A program made the position numbers and the translations under genes. A model generated the notes under the pieces. It searched no databases. It worked only from the letters and a program-made list of their open reading frames with translations, and was not told the DNA's origin. A DNA stretch of 64,000 bases from Acinetobacter guillouiae CIP 63.46 (GTDB lineage: Bacteria; Pseudomonadota; Gammaproteobacteria; Pseudomonadales; Moraxellaceae): positions 243,650-307,649 of the forward strand of contig NZ_KB849285.1 of assembly GCF_000368145.1 (NCBI RefSeq), given 5' to 3'. Positions 26,126 to 37,124 of the stretch are shown here, in pieces. Numbering within the stretch: position 1 is the stretch's first letter; every line of letters begins with the position of its first letter.

Positions 26126-27456
26126 GTGCTTTGCTCCATACCTTTGACCACCTCGACCAATTGTTCCAGCAAAGTTTTTAATTCTTGTGCTGTGATGACG
26201 TATGGAGGCATGACATAGACCAATTTACCAAATGGTCGTATCCAGATACCACGACGTACAAATTCCTGTTGTAAGGTTTTCATATCGACATTCACAGTCA
26301 ATTCAACCACACCAATCGCACCAAGAACTCGCACATCATCAACATGATTAAGGGACTGTAAGGGCTGTAAGGCATCTCTAAGCTGAGCTTCAATTCGTTG
26401 AATATTGCTCTGCCAATCTTGAGAAATTAATAATTGTGTACTTTTGACAGCAACGGCGCATGCCAAGGGATTTGCCATAAAGGTTGGGCCGTGCATAAAC
26501 ACACCCGCTTCGCCCTGACTTATCGTTTCAGCAATATGCTTGGTGGTTAATGTCGCAGAAAGCGTCATATAGCCACCCGTTAAACCTTTACCGATACACA
26601 TAATGTCAGGTTCAACTTGTGCATGCTCCCATGCAAATAGTTTTCCTGTACGCCCAAAACCCGTAGCGATTTCATCAAAAATCAGCAAAACATTGTATTT
26701 TTCGCAAAGCAATTTGGCTTGACGCAAATATTCAGGATGGTAAAAACGCATCCCTCCCGCACCTTGTACAATTGGCTCAAGAATTAAACCTGCAATCGTT
26801 GCATGCTGTTCAGCCAAAGTTTTCTCAAGTTCAGCAATGTCACTTTGATCCCATTGCTCATAAAATCCGACTTGAGGGGCTGGAACAAATAAGCGATTGG
26901 GCAAACTTGAACCAAAAATTTGATGCATGCCCGTTACAGGGTCACAAACAGACATCGCATTCCACGTATCGCCATGATAGCCAGATCTTGGGGTAACAAA
27001 ATTAGTTTTCTCTGTATAGCCCTGTGAAGACCAAAACTGTACAGCCATCTTCAATGCCACTTCTACAGCGACAGAACCAGAATCGGCAAAGAACACCTTA
27101 TCTAAATTAGGTGGGCTAAGTTGAACCAGTAATTTTCCAAGCTGGATCGCTGGATCATGGGTAAATCCACCAAACATGATATGTGACATATCCTGTAACT
27201 GATCTGTCACCGCTTGATTCAACTCAGGATGATTATAACCATGAATCGCACACCACCACGAAGACATCCCATCTATCAATTGGCGTCCGTCTTCAAGTTC
27301 AATGGTTGCACCATAGGCTTTTTTAACCTTAAAGGTCGGTAAAGGATTGGTCATAGAAGTATATGGATGCCAAATATGTTGCCGATCAAAGTCCAGATCA
27401 TCTAACTTTGATTGTTCAAGATCGACATCATCAAACCCATTATTTAAATCGGTCAT
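26122..27456 (-). CDS. bioA: Adenosylmethionine--8-amino-7-oxononanoate transaminase
   Basis: PLP-dependent aminotransferase that converts 8-amino-7-oxononanoate to 7,8-diaminononanoate, using SAM as amino donor. 444 residues: about 25 acidic residues at the N-terminus ([17 protein letters not shown]) precede the family start [11 protein letters not shown]. The conserved [47 protein letters not shown] and the PLP-lysine segment [15 protein letters not shown] are all present. Start ATG 27456 has GGAG seven bases upstream. It is separated by 104 bases from the BioH-like gene, where a separate promoter may lie. Confidence 0.96.
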   Translation of the reverse strand: MTDLNNGFDDVDLEQSKLDDLDFDRQHIWHPYTSMTNPLPTFKVKKAYGATIELEDGRQLIDGMSSWWCAIHGYNHPELNQAVTDQLQDMSHIMFGGFTHDPAIQLGKLLVQLSPPNLDKVFFADSGSVAVEVALKMAVQFWSSQGYTEKTNFVTPRSGYHGDTWNAMSVCDPVTGMHQIFGSSLPNRLFVPAPQVGFYEQWDQSDIAELEKTLAEQHATIAGLILEPIVQGAGGMRFYHPEYLRQAKLLCEKYNVLLIFDEIATGFGRTGKLFAWEHAQVEPDIMCIGKGLTGGYMTLSATLTTKHIAETISQGEAGVFMHGPTFMANPLACAVAVKSTQLLISQDWQSNIQRIEAQLRDALQPLQSLNHVDDVRVLGAIGVVELTVNVDMKTLQQEFVRRGIWIRPFGKLVYVMPPYVITAQELKTLLEQLVEVVKGMEQST

Positions 27457-27517
27457 CCGTTCACTCCATGTGCATTACAATTACAGCAAAAAACAGTTTA
27501 GCGATGTTAAACCTGCG

Positions 27518-27537
27518 CGCAATAAAAATAAATTGCG
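27518..27537. promoter_or_regulatory. Candidate operator between the bioH-like gene and bioA
   Basis: Perfect inverted repeat CGCAAT / ATTGCG with an 8-base A/T spacer, about 65 bases upstream of the bioA start. The biotin ligase in this window lacks a DNA-binding domain, so if the operon is biotin-controlled another repressor must act; this repeat is one candidate site. Low confidence because the arms are short. Confidence 0.3.
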
Positions 27538-27560
27538 AGATTCACCACTGATCCATAGAT

Positions 27561-28280
27561 TTATTCTATTTTTTGTAAATATTGGCAGATTTTGTCACTT
27601 AGACTTAAAAAATCAAAAACTGGAACGCCATGTGAACCATTTACCAGCTCGACATCTAAAAACTTTGCTGTGAAATTTTTAAATTTCTCATAGACTTTGT
27701 CACTAACTAAGAAATCCTGTTGAGCAAATATATGATACTGTTTGCCGGCATAGTTATTTAAGATCGCGACATTATTTAATTGCTCAAGACACGCCAATCC
27801 CTGTTTTAATAACGCTAAATTTTGCGGCTGAATCAAACTTTGCAAATGTACAAAATCTTCTCGCGTGGTTGCGGTGCCCTGACAAACCATAAAACCAAAT
27901 TTCTTTAATGTCGCAATCGCATCATGTTCAAAGGACTGTTTAAAGTTATGAAAGGTTGTTTGGCTCATTGCCGTTTGCCATTCAGCATTTGCGACAAAAC
28001 AAGGATTTGAAGCCAGTGTAATCAAGACTTTTTGCTGTTGATATTGCTGTTCAATTTGCTCGACTAACAAAGTCGCCAATTGTCCACCTAAAGACCAACC
28101 ACAAATCACATCAAAATCTTTGGCTTGCTCCACCTGCTGTTGTAAGACACGTTCATCCAATGCATTAAAGATATTGATTAATACAACCTCATGGCCTTGC
28201 TGTTGTAAAGCCTGTTGTAAAGCATGAAGTAGTTTGGTTCCACCGCCCCAACCTGTGATCAGCAAAATACGTCGATTCAA
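27561..28280 (-). CDS. bioH: BioH-like pimeloyl-ACP methyl ester esterase (alpha/beta hydrolase)
   Basis: Alpha/beta hydrolase of 239 residues, probably the esterase that releases pimeloyl-ACP from its methyl ester. The nucleophile is Ser63 in GWSLGG, the oxyanion-side LLITGWGGG is at residues 6-14, the acid is likely in AQQDFLVS and the His in NGSHGVPVF. The block LITLASNPCFVANAEW closely follows the corresponding BioH segment in E. coli, which is the main reason for the call over a generic hydrolase. It opens at TTG 28280, a rare start, and lies directly upstream of bioA on the same strand, as expected for a biotin gene. A BioG-type alternative seems less likely. Confidence 0.78.
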   Translation of the reverse strand: MNRRILLITGWGGGTKLLHALQQALQQQGHEVVLINIFNALDERVLQQQVEQAKDFDVICGWSLGGQLATLLVEQIEQQYQQQKVLITLASNPCFVANAEWQTAMSQTTFHNFKQSFEHDAIATLKKFGFMVCQGTATTREDFVHLQSLIQPQNLALLKQGLACLEQLNNVAILNNYAGKQYHIFAQQDFLVSDKVYEKFKNFTAKFLDVELVNGSHGVPVFDFLSLSDKICQYLQKIE

Positions 28281-28353
28281 TTTAAATCACTATAAAACAG
28301 TAACGATGTTTTATTAGAGCATGCTTAAAATTGAAGGACAATCGGACTTACAA

Positions 28354-28677
28354 CTATTTCTGATCTTGTAAATCGACCAATAAGCTGGCTGGAATCACTT
28401 TTTGCCAAGTGCGTTTAAATTCCTGATGTACTTGATCGATTGCAAACTGACTTTTTCTCGAAATTTCATGTGCTTTTGCAATATCATCTGCACGTGTATA
28501 AGCAATCAAATAATCTAGTCCATCCAGTTCCATATGGAACCATGATTCAACATGCACACCTTCAGCCTGAAGTGTTTCAATTGCCTCATGCTTACGCCTA
28601 TTCAATTGATTTTGCCATGCAACAACATCGTCCATCACCGCTACTTTCAGTTGAATCAATACTGCACCGACATCCAT
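28354..28677 (-). CDS. Small DUF6176-like protein
   Basis: A 107-residue soluble protein with alternating strand-helix pattern, probably a dimeric alpha-beta (ferredoxin-like) fold: VLIQLKVAVMDDVVAWQNQLNRRKHEAIETLQAEGVHVESWFHMELDGLDYLIAYTRADDIAKAHEI. The arrangement of a regulatory-type strand, long helix, ESWF strand, and LDYLIAYTR strand fits the DUF6176 family, as I remember it from Acinetobacter genomes, but I cannot run the comparison. No catalytic motif. It is in the same direction as, and 73 bases upstream of, the BioH-like gene, so it may share the bio transcript, although it has no known biotin role. Confidence 0.62.
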   Translation of the reverse strand: MDVGAVLIQLKVAVMDDVVAWQNQLNRRKHEAIETLQAEGVHVESWFHMELDGLDYLIAYTRADDIAKAHEISRKSQFAIDQVHQEFKRTWQKVIPASLLVDLQDQK

Positions 28678-28811
28678 AACGTTAGGTTCTATTTATTTTA
28701 AATGGTCTTTCATCATAAATGGCATGTGAACAATTGCAAACATTTTACATACCGCCAAAACCTTAAAATTTGCTAAGATCAAATCAGAATCAATTTAGGA
28801 AAGTGTTTGTC

Positions 28812-29384
28812 ATGAAACTATCACGACTGTTCAGTATTAGCTTACTTTCCGTTTCAGCTTTATGCATATTGAACACGGCCAGCCATGCGGAAAGCTCTAT
28901 CCTCTCCAAACTGGATTCCAACCAAAAGCAATGGGTAGGTAAGCCTGCACCAAGTTTTAAACTACAAGATCAAAATTCAAAATGGCATGAACTGAGTCAA
29001 TATAAAGGTAAATGGGTTGTATTATATTTTTACCCAAAAGATGATTCACCTGGCTGTACACAAGAGGCCAATCAATTTAAATCACTCTACCCACAATTTA
29101 TAAAGAATAATGCGGTGGTGCTCGGTGTAAGTTTGGATGATGTGAAATCTCATCAAAAGTTCTCCGAAAAGCTGGGACTAAATTTTCCAATTCTTGCCGA
29201 TAGCAATCATCAACTCGCAGACCAGTTTGAAATCATCCGAAACTTAGGCATTGCCAAAATAGCAAAACGAGAAACTTTTTTGATTGATCCACAAGGAACG
29301 ATTGTGTATCACTATAGCAGTGTAAATACCCAAACACATGCCGATCAAGTTTTAGCGGATATTCAGAAGTTTTCAAAGAAATAA
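28812..29384 (+). CDS. Exported peroxiredoxin (Bcp/PrxQ-like)
   Basis: Thiol peroxidase of 190 residues in precursor form. ATG 28812 gives a signal peptide (MKLSRLFSISLLSVSALCILNTASHA, cleavage before ESS), so it should act in the periplasm; most Bcp proteins are cytoplasmic. The thioredoxin fold follows: VGKPAPSFKLQDQNSKWHELSQYKGKWVVLYFYPKDDSPGCTQEANQF. The peroxidatic Cys is in SPGCT. The residue five further on, where many Bcp/PrxQ enzymes have the resolving Cys (xxACxF), is Asn (EANQF), so this is likely a one-Cys enzyme. The frame extends 14 codons upstream of the chosen start without family support. Ends at a bidirectional terminator. Confidence 0.88.
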   Translation: MKLSRLFSISLLSVSALCILNTASHAESSILSKLDSNQKQWVGKPAPSFKLQDQNSKWHELSQYKGKWVVLYFYPKDDSPGCTQEANQFKSLYPQFIKNNAVVLGVSLDDVKSHQKFSEKLGLNFPILADSNHQLADQFEIIRNLGIAKIAKRETFLIDPQGTIVYHYSSVNTQTHADQVLADIQKFSKK

Positions 29385-29397
29385 CGACTGAAGCATT

Positions 29398-29434
29398 AAA
29401 AAAAGCCTTTAGATGAATATCTAAAGGCTTTTTT
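29398..29434 (+). terminator. Bidirectional rho-independent terminator
   Basis: Perfect 14-bp stem (29401-29414 and 29419-29432) with a 4-base loop, A-run before and T-run after; it serves the peroxiredoxin gene on the plus strand and the ferritin gene on the minus strand. Confidence 0.9.
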
Positions 29435-29476
29435 TAATCTAAAACGTATCACCTTAAGCAAGAAACTTAATGTGTC

Positions 29477-29941
29477 TTACATTTGAGATTGAATATAATT
29501 CTGTAAACCAATTAACTCGATCAAACCTAATTGTTTTTCAAGCCAGTAAGTATGATCTTCTTCAGTATCGTTCATTTGTTGACGCAGCATATCACGGGTC
29601 ACGTAATCGCCTTTTTCTTCACATAGCTTTACGCCTTGCGCCAATTTTTCACGTACATGATATTCCAATGCCAAATCGGCTTTTAAACAGGTTACAACAT
29701 CTTCACCTGTGACAATATCGTCACGCTTCATGTTCGGCGTACCTTCAAGGAAAAGTACACGGCGAATTAAAGCGTCTGCATGTGAAGCTTCTTCTTGCAT
29801 TTCATGATCAATACGTTCATAAATTTTGCTTAAGCCCCAATCTTCATACATACGTGAATGAATAAGATACTGATCACGAGCAGCCAGTTCGCCACCGATC
29901 AACATATTTAGATAGTCTATGACTTCTGGATTGCCACGCAT
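29477..29941 (-). CDS. bfr: Bacterioferritin family protein, FtnA-like (no haem ligand)
   Basis: Iron-storage subunit of 154 residues from ATG 29941 ([12 protein letters not shown]), with GGAG eight bases upstream; the frame extends 21 codons further but without family support. Ferroxidase ligands are visible in the four-helix pattern: [51 protein letters not shown] and [14 protein letters not shown]. The Met that binds haem in E. coli bacterioferritin (Met52 in DEMKHAD) is Ala here (EEASHAD). That, and close resemblance to the P. aeruginosa FtnA (formerly BfrA) sequence, indicates a bacterial ferritin without haem, perhaps co-assembling with a second Bfr. Monocistronic. The promoter lies in the 387-base gap upstream. 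Confidence 0.92.
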   Translation of the reverse strand: MRGNPEVIDYLNMLIGGELAARDQYLIHSRMYEDWGLSKIYERIDHEMQEEASHADALIRRVLFLEGTPNMKRDDIVTGEDVVTCLKADLALEYHVREKLAQGVKLCEEKGDYVTRDMLRQQMNDTEEDHTYWLEKQLGLIELIGLQNYIQSQM

Positions 29942-30328
29942 TTCAATTACTCCACATTCTTTTGCAATAGTATGGACAAATTTTGCAAGTTTTGCAAAAG
30001 ACAAAATGTGTAAGTTTATGATTTTTATAAAATTAAAATGATAAACATACGCATTTGCAATTTGAATAAGTATTTTTTCATATAAAAAATAACCGCTTAC
30101 AATATTTCATAGATGGTTTATTGGTGATTTTTCATCAAATTTCAAAATGATTTATTTTGTAACCATTAAAAATGCTTCTTATTCACCCTCATTATTCCAT
30201 TTTCTGTTCATTTTCAATGACAGAACCCATACTTTATCTTATTGGCTTTTTTTAATGCTAATATTTCAAGACAATTTTAACTTTAATATTTATGATATTG
30301 AATATTAACAATTAGCAGGAAAAAAATA
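29942..30328. other. Intergenic region between divergent ferritin and reductase genes
   Basis: About 390 AT-rich bases, no gene found. It must contain both promoters. I found no Fur-box-like sequence in it, unlike the TonB receptor promoter. Confidence 0.45.
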
Positions 30329-31393
30329 ATGTCTCAGGGAAACACATCAGCACCTATTCTAGTTACAGGTGCAACAGGCTATATTGCCAGTTGGGTTATT
30401 CAAAAATTACTTGAGCAAGGTTATACCGTTCATGCCACTGTACGTGATCTCAATAAGAAACAAAGCTTTGTACATTTAGAGAAAATCGCACAAGCTAGCT
30501 CTGGCACACTAAAACTATTTAAAGCCAACCTTTTAGAAAATGGTTCTTTTGATGAAGCCATGCAAGGCTGTGAAGTTGTGTTGCATATGGCTTCACCATT
30601 TGTTGTGACCAATTATAAAGATGCCGTTAAAGATATTATTGAACCTGCAATTTTAGGCACGGAAAATGTCTTAAATAGTGTCAATAAAACAGATTCTGTC
30701 AAACGAGTCATTGTGACTTCAAGTATCGCGTCTACTTATGGCGATGCAATTGATATTTTAAAAACGCAGCATAATCAGTTTGATGAATCTCATTGGAATA
30801 CCACCAGTTCAACCACGCACCAACCGTACCCTTATTCAAAAGTTATGGCAGAGCGTAAAGCATGGGAAATGGCGGAAGCACAAAATCGTTGGACGCTGAT
30901 CTGTGTCAACCCTGCACTGGTACTTGGCCCATCACTGACCGCAAATACACAGTCAGGGAGTGTAGAAGTCTTAGAGCAATTTGCCAACGGCATGACCTTA
31001 CTCGGTGTCCCACCGATGTGGAATGGTATTGTGGATGTTCGTGATGTTGCTGATGCGCATATTTTGGCAGCATTCAAGGAAAATGCAGCTGGGCGTTACA
31101 TTATTAGTGGTGGCTCACTCAGCCTTTTGGAAATGGGTAAAATTTTACGTCAAAATTTTGGACAAAAATTTCCTTTTCCACGCAACCAAGTTCCGAAAAA
31201 AGCATTTAAATTTATTGGACCTGCATTTGGCTATTCGCGTGATTTTATTGAAAAGAATATGGGCTACCCTATCTTTTTTAATGCTGATAAAAGCAAACAG
31301 GAACTGGGGATGAGTTATCGTAATATTGAAACCAGTTTAGTCGAGCATTTCCAGCAGCTCCTTGATGACGGTGTGGTTAAGAAATATATTTAA
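30329..31393 (+). CDS. NAD(P)-dependent reductase, extended SDR (dihydroflavonol-4-reductase-like)
   Basis: Extended short-chain dehydrogenase of 354 residues, cytoplasmic. The cofactor motif is VTGATGYIASWVIQKLLEQGY near residue 12, and the acidic/basic selector region is HATVRDLNKK, where Arg favours NADP. The catalytic Tyr-x-x-x-Lys is YPYSKVMAERKAW near residue 170, with the Ser in VIVTSSIAS. This arrangement is that of aldehyde or dihydroflavonol reductases in bacteria, which reduce a ketone or aldehyde. Substrate unknown. It is followed by a strong terminator and shares no operon. Confidence 0.87.
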   Translation: MSQGNTSAPILVTGATGYIASWVIQKLLEQGYTVHATVRDLNKKQSFVHLEKIAQASSGTLKLFKANLLENGSFDEAMQGCEVVLHMASPFVVTNYKDAVKDIIEPAILGTENVLNSVNKTDSVKRVIVTSSIASTYGDAIDILKTQHNQFDESHWNTTSSTTHQPYPYSKVMAERKAWEMAEAQNRWTLICVNPALVLGPSLTANTQSGSVEVLEQFANGMTLLGVPPMWNGIVDVRDVADAHILAAFKENAAGRYIISGGSLSLLEMGKILRQNFGQKFPFPRNQVPKKAFKFIGPAFGYSRDFIEKNMGYPIFFNADKSKQELGMSYRNIETSLVEHFQQLLDDGVVKKYI

Positions 31394-31418
31394 TAACAGC
31401 TCAACTGATTTTTAAATC

Positions 31419-31453
31419 AAAAAAGCCTTTTTCAATCATGAAAAAGGCTTTTT
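31419..31453 (+). terminator. Rho-independent terminator after the reductase gene
   Basis: Perfect 15-bp stem (31420-31434 and 31439-31453) around a 4-base loop, with T-run; lies between convergent genes and may work for the TonB receptor gene too. Confidence 0.88.
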
Positions 31454-31482
31454 GGCTTATAGCGTTCAATATCAGCTAAGGC

Positions 31483-33675
31483 TTAAAAATCAAAAGTTAC
31501 GCCAGCTTTATAAGTACGGGCTCCCCCCACCACTGCATAGTTTTGGTTAAACATCCCTTCCCAATATTTTTTATTGGCGACATTATCCACATTGAATAAG
31601 AATGTAGTATTTACCCCACCTAATTTTGTTTTATAACGAGCGCCTAGATCAACAATAGTATAATCAGGTAATTCAAGTGTATTGGCATCATTCATATATT
31701 GATTACCAACATAATTTGCACGAGCATTGACATTGAACCCTTCAAGCATCGGAATTGCATAATCTAGCCCTAATGATGCTGTCCACTCAGGTACACCAAA
31801 AACCGTATTTCCTTCATTTGATACACCTTTGGTTACTGCAGCTTTAGTTAACTCTGCATCTGTATAGGCAATATTTCCAAGCAGATTTAAGCCATCCATG
31901 ATTTCACCTGAAAATGACCATTCCACACCGCGAGAACGCGTTTCTGCATCATCTGTGGTAATCTGCGTATTTTTATTTGCATCAGCTTGATTAAAAGTAG
32001 TCACCATGGTGCTTGGTTTTTCAATTTGATAAAGTGCAAATGTATTTAACCATGATCCTGCCTGATACTTCGCTCCAACTTCATATTGTTTGGTTTGAAA
32101 GGGTGCAAAGGTCTTTCCTGCATTCACATCTTTTAACGTTGAATCTACAGTTGAACCTTCAACTAAACCTTCCACATAACTTGCATAAAGAGAAAGATTT
32201 TCACCAAACGGTTTCAATACAACACCTAAACTTGGTGAAACTTTATCATCACTATAAGCTGTCTTTTTCTGAAGATTTTTAGTGTCTATATCTTGGTAAC
32301 GTGCACCAACGATTAACTGTAATTTATCATCTAACATTGAAAGCTGATCTGTTAAGGTATAACTGACATATTTATTATCACCCAAAGGTAGAATCGTAGG
32401 ATTCGCTAAAGGCATATTTCCATTATCGGATGGATTGTAAATATTGGTCTCGAAAGGTACAGGCGTCGCACCTTGTCCAGTATGCTGATTGTATTTACGT
32501 TTCAGATAATCTGCACGTAAACCTAAAGTATGCTTGATCATACCTGTATCAAATTTTGCTTCAAAGCCTGCATTGGCAGCAGTGTTATGCTCCTGTGAAC
32601 CCACTCGGTAATATTGTGAGGTTGCATTTCCATTTAAATTCGTCACAATCATACGAGTACCAAATAAATGTCCCGCGTACTCTTTCTCAACATAACCTAT
32701 TCCAGCAAATGCTTTGATATCAGGAGTAAATTTATATTCTCCCGATAATCCAACAAAATTGCTTTTAGTATTTCCTTCTAAATGCGGAAAATAATTTAAA
32801 TCCCCTTTAGGTGCTGCGAGCACTTGGCTAATTCCATTCCCTTTTGAGTCTTTTACTCCCATTGCAATCATGGCAGGAGAACCACCTTTGCGATTGTCAC
32901 GAATTGCATAAGAATCAAAATTAATCTTTAGTTTATCTGTGGTGTAATCAGCAGCAATCGCTCCTGAAATATGACGATCATCCATTCCATCAACAATATG
33001 CTCGCCTTGACCATACACACCATTCACACGCACACCAAGCTCTTTGTTCTCACCAAAACGACGAGATACATCAAAGCCTGATTGATAATATCCTTCATCT
33101 TGAAACGATGCAGAAACTTGGGTGAGTTCTTGATCTGCTCGTTTAGAATTGGCAATCACCACAGCTCCTACACTGCCTGTAGGTGCAACACCAGTTACCA
33201 AAGCATTAGGACCTTTAAGTACGGTTACCGATTCTAAAAACTCTGTTGGAATACGTCCATAAGGTGCAACACCAAAAAATCCGTTATAGTTCATATCTTC
33301 ATGATTGACATCAAAACCGCGAATTTTAAAGTTCTCGTTTAAATGCCCTTGATTGGTTGTAATCCGAATCGCAGGATCATTTTTCAACACTTCAGCCACA
33401 GTTTTAGCTTGTTGATTTTCAATCAATTGTTCCGAATAAGACGTGATACTAAACGGCGTATCTATAATTTTCTTATTTCCCAATGGCCCCAAATCTGTAT
33501 TTTTTTGCAAAGCACCATTGGCAAATGTTGGTTTTTCTTGTTCTTTTTCAGCAGCGACCTTAATCGTAGGCAAAGCAGTAATTTCATCATTTGCCCAAAT
33601 TGTTTGTGTAAGTCCCCCACCAAAAAGCACGATTGAAATAGAATTGACCAGAAATGTTCGAGAAAAATTTTTCAT
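31483..33675 (-). CDS. TonB-dependent siderophore receptor
   Basis: Outer-membrane receptor of 730 residues for a ferric siderophore. A signal peptide covers the first 28 or so residues (FSRTFLVNSISIVLFGGGLTQTIWA). The plug domain has TPFSITSYSEQLIENQQAKTVAEVLKNDPAIR, then FKIRGFDVNHEDMNYNGFFGV and FLESVTVLKGPNALVTGVAPTGSVGAVV, the classic siderophore-receptor plug pattern. A 22-strand barrel follows, ending in the required aromatic residue (YKAGVTFDF). Expression is very likely iron-repressed: a near-consensus Fur box lies just upstream. No TonB system, periplasmic binding protein or siderophore synthesis gene is next to it, so the ligand may be a xenosiderophore. Confidence 0.94.
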   Translation of the reverse strand: MKNFSRTFLVNSISIVLFGGGLTQTIWANDEITALPTIKVAAEKEQEKPTFANGALQKNTDLGPLGNKKIIDTPFSITSYSEQLIENQQAKTVAEVLKNDPAIRITTNQGHLNENFKIRGFDVNHEDMNYNGFFGVAPYGRIPTEFLESVTVLKGPNALVTGVAPTGSVGAVVIANSKRADQELTQVSASFQDEGYYQSGFDVSRRFGENKELGVRVNGVYGQGEHIVDGMDDRHISGAIAADYTTDKLKINFDSYAIRDNRKGGSPAMIAMGVKDSKGNGISQVLAAPKGDLNYFPHLEGNTKSNFVGLSGEYKFTPDIKAFAGIGYVEKEYAGHLFGTRMIVTNLNGNATSQYYRVGSQEHNTAANAGFEAKFDTGMIKHTLGLRADYLKRKYNQHTGQGATPVPFETNIYNPSDNGNMPLANPTILPLGDNKYVSYTLTDQLSMLDDKLQLIVGARYQDIDTKNLQKKTAYSDDKVSPSLGVVLKPFGENLSLYASYVEGLVEGSTVDSTLKDVNAGKTFAPFQTKQYEVGAKYQAGSWLNTFALYQIEKPSTMVTTFNQADANKNTQITTDDAETRSRGVEWSFSGEIMDGLNLLGNIAYTDAELTKAAVTKGVSNEGNTVFGVPEWTASLGLDYAIPMLEGFNVNARANYVGNQYMNDANTLELPDYTIVDLGARYKTKLGGVNTTFLFNVDNVANKKYWEGMFNQNYAVVGGARTYKAGVTFDF

Positions 33676-33699
33676 ATAAATAATAAGACACTTTTCAAA

Positions 33700-33714
33700 T
33701 GATAATGATTATTA
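33700..33714. promoter_or_regulatory. Fur box upstream of the TonB receptor gene
   Basis: TGATAATGATTATTA matches the 7-1-7 Fur consensus TGATAATNATTATCA at 13 of 14 defined positions. It lies 25 bases upstream of the receptor start codon, where a repressor would block transcription when iron is plentiful. Confidence 0.85.
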
Positions 33715-33786
33715 TATATACTTTCACTATTGTTAAGAATTGTAATTTCTCATCTAAAGTTAAGTTTAATGGAAAATTCTAATAAA

Positions 33787-33801
33787 TAAGAATTATTATC
33801 A
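33787..33801. promoter_or_regulatory. Second Fur-like box upstream of the TonB receptor gene
   Basis: TAAGAATTATTATCA matches the same 7-1-7 consensus at 12 of 14 positions, 112 bases upstream of the receptor start. Two sites would allow cooperative Fur binding. Confidence 0.55.
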
Positions 33802-33936
33802 TATAGCGTGCTAATGATAGATCAAGCAGTCTTGCGAAATACAATCGCTAAAATACAGTGCTCAAAGTTTTATTAAAAAATGATGACTTGTTGATTTGCT
33901 ATCGCATCAATCTCGAATTGATGATTTTAATTTTTG

Positions 33937-33971
33937 AAAACTGCAAAGATACAACAACTGTATCTTTGCAG
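33937..33971 (-). terminator. Terminator after ligA
   Basis: Perfect 13-bp stem (33941-33953 and 33959-33971) with a 5-base loop, followed on the minus strand by a T-rich stretch; 26 bases past the ligA stop. It ends the smc-zipA-ligA unit. The 33.7-34.0 kb gap otherwise contains only the Fur boxes. Confidence 0.8.
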
Positions 33972-33997
33972 TAATTTTAGAGTTAATTTAAACGAAT

Positions 33998-36082
<2,085 letters not shown>

Positions 36083-36106
36083 TTATAAAGTAAATATGAC
36101 GTTATG

Positions 36107-37123
36107 CTAAGCGTCATGCCCTGAGCGATAATCGATCGCTTTATGGCGCCAATGCTCTTTCAGTTGGGGAGTAAATTCAAGATTGTTTTCATCATAGACC
36201 GTACCGTCTATTTCACGGGCAATTAAGCCAGCAATACTGACCATGGTATCAAAGCCTTTTTGCACATCTGAATGAGGAAGTGCCAAGAAAAAAGCCAAAC
36301 CTTGAACTTGTTCAGTCGATAAGGTTTCTAAATCAAAACCATCTGGACCATTGTCGGTGACACGTAATACAGAAAACAGTAAATGGCTTTCTTCCTCTGG
36401 ATTCTCATAACGATGGAAGCAAGAGAGTTCACCAAAACGTAAACCATATTTGAGCAACATTTTTAAGGTTTTATCCCCAGACAATGCTTTACGTGGATTC
36501 GGATAAACATTCAGCGCAATAATGGTTTCCGCTGTAGACAATACACTTTCATCATCATATTTTTGTTGCTCATTTAAATGAACATCTAAAATACTACTTT
36601 CCTCATCAAACTCTTTGATTTCAGCTGTTTCAACATTGGCATTAAACTGAAACGCTTCCTCTTTATCCTGACTGACTACAGCTTTGGCAGAATCATGAGT
36701 TTGAGTCGTCGGCTCTGTCTGCACATCAAGTGCTTTTACAGATTCTGTTGCGGATTCAGTGCTTGCCACTGTTTCCGTCTTTTCAGTTTGTTGTGTAATT
36801 GTGGCATGCTCAAGCTCAGTTGACTGAATAGCATTCGACTCCACTGCTACATCCTCAATCTTTTGCTGTTTTTCATCTGCAACTTCGACCGAGTCTAAAG
36901 CAGTTAAATTCGGTTCAACACGCACTTGCTCTTGAGACTCACGGTCTGTTCGCAATTGATCTCGTACATGACGAGGAATTACCGGTTGTTTACAGTCTTC
37001 ATTGATATGCAATTCAGACTCTAAAGAAGGTGCGGCATCATTGGGCTTTCGTAGCACCATCCTTAAACCCACCAGAATGATGATTACTGCAACAACAATT
37101 CCAATAATTGTGGTGACTTCCAT
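36107..37123 (-). CDS. zipA: Cell division protein ZipA
   Basis: Inner-membrane anchor for FtsZ at the division ring. 338 residues: a membrane segment near the N-terminus (TTIIGIVVAVIIILVGLRMVL), a long acidic and glutamine/threonine-rich linker, and the C-terminal FtsZ-binding domain beginning at about residue 200. That domain has IIALNVYPNPRKALSGDKTLKMLLKYGLRFGELSCFHRYENP and FLALPHSDVQKGFDTMVSIAGLIAREIDGTVYDE. The start lies one base after the smc stop. The smc-zipA-ligA order is a known gamma-proteobacterial arrangement (in Pseudomonas and Acinetobacter). Confidence 0.94.
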   Translation of the reverse strand: MEVTTIIGIVVAVIIILVGLRMVLRKPNDAAPSLESELHINEDCKQPVIPRHVRDQLRTDRESQEQVRVEPNLTALDSVEVADEKQQKIEDVAVESNAIQSTELEHATITQQTEKTETVASTESATESVKALDVQTEPTTQTHDSAKAVVSQDKEEAFQFNANVETAEIKEFDEESSILDVHLNEQQKYDDESVLSTAETIIALNVYPNPRKALSGDKTLKMLLKYGLRFGELSCFHRYENPEEESHLLFSVLRVTDNGPDGFDLETLSTEQVQGLAFFLALPHSDVQKGFDTMVSIAGLIAREIDGTVYDENNLEFTPQLKEHWRHKAIDYRSGHDA

Positions 37124-37124
37124 A

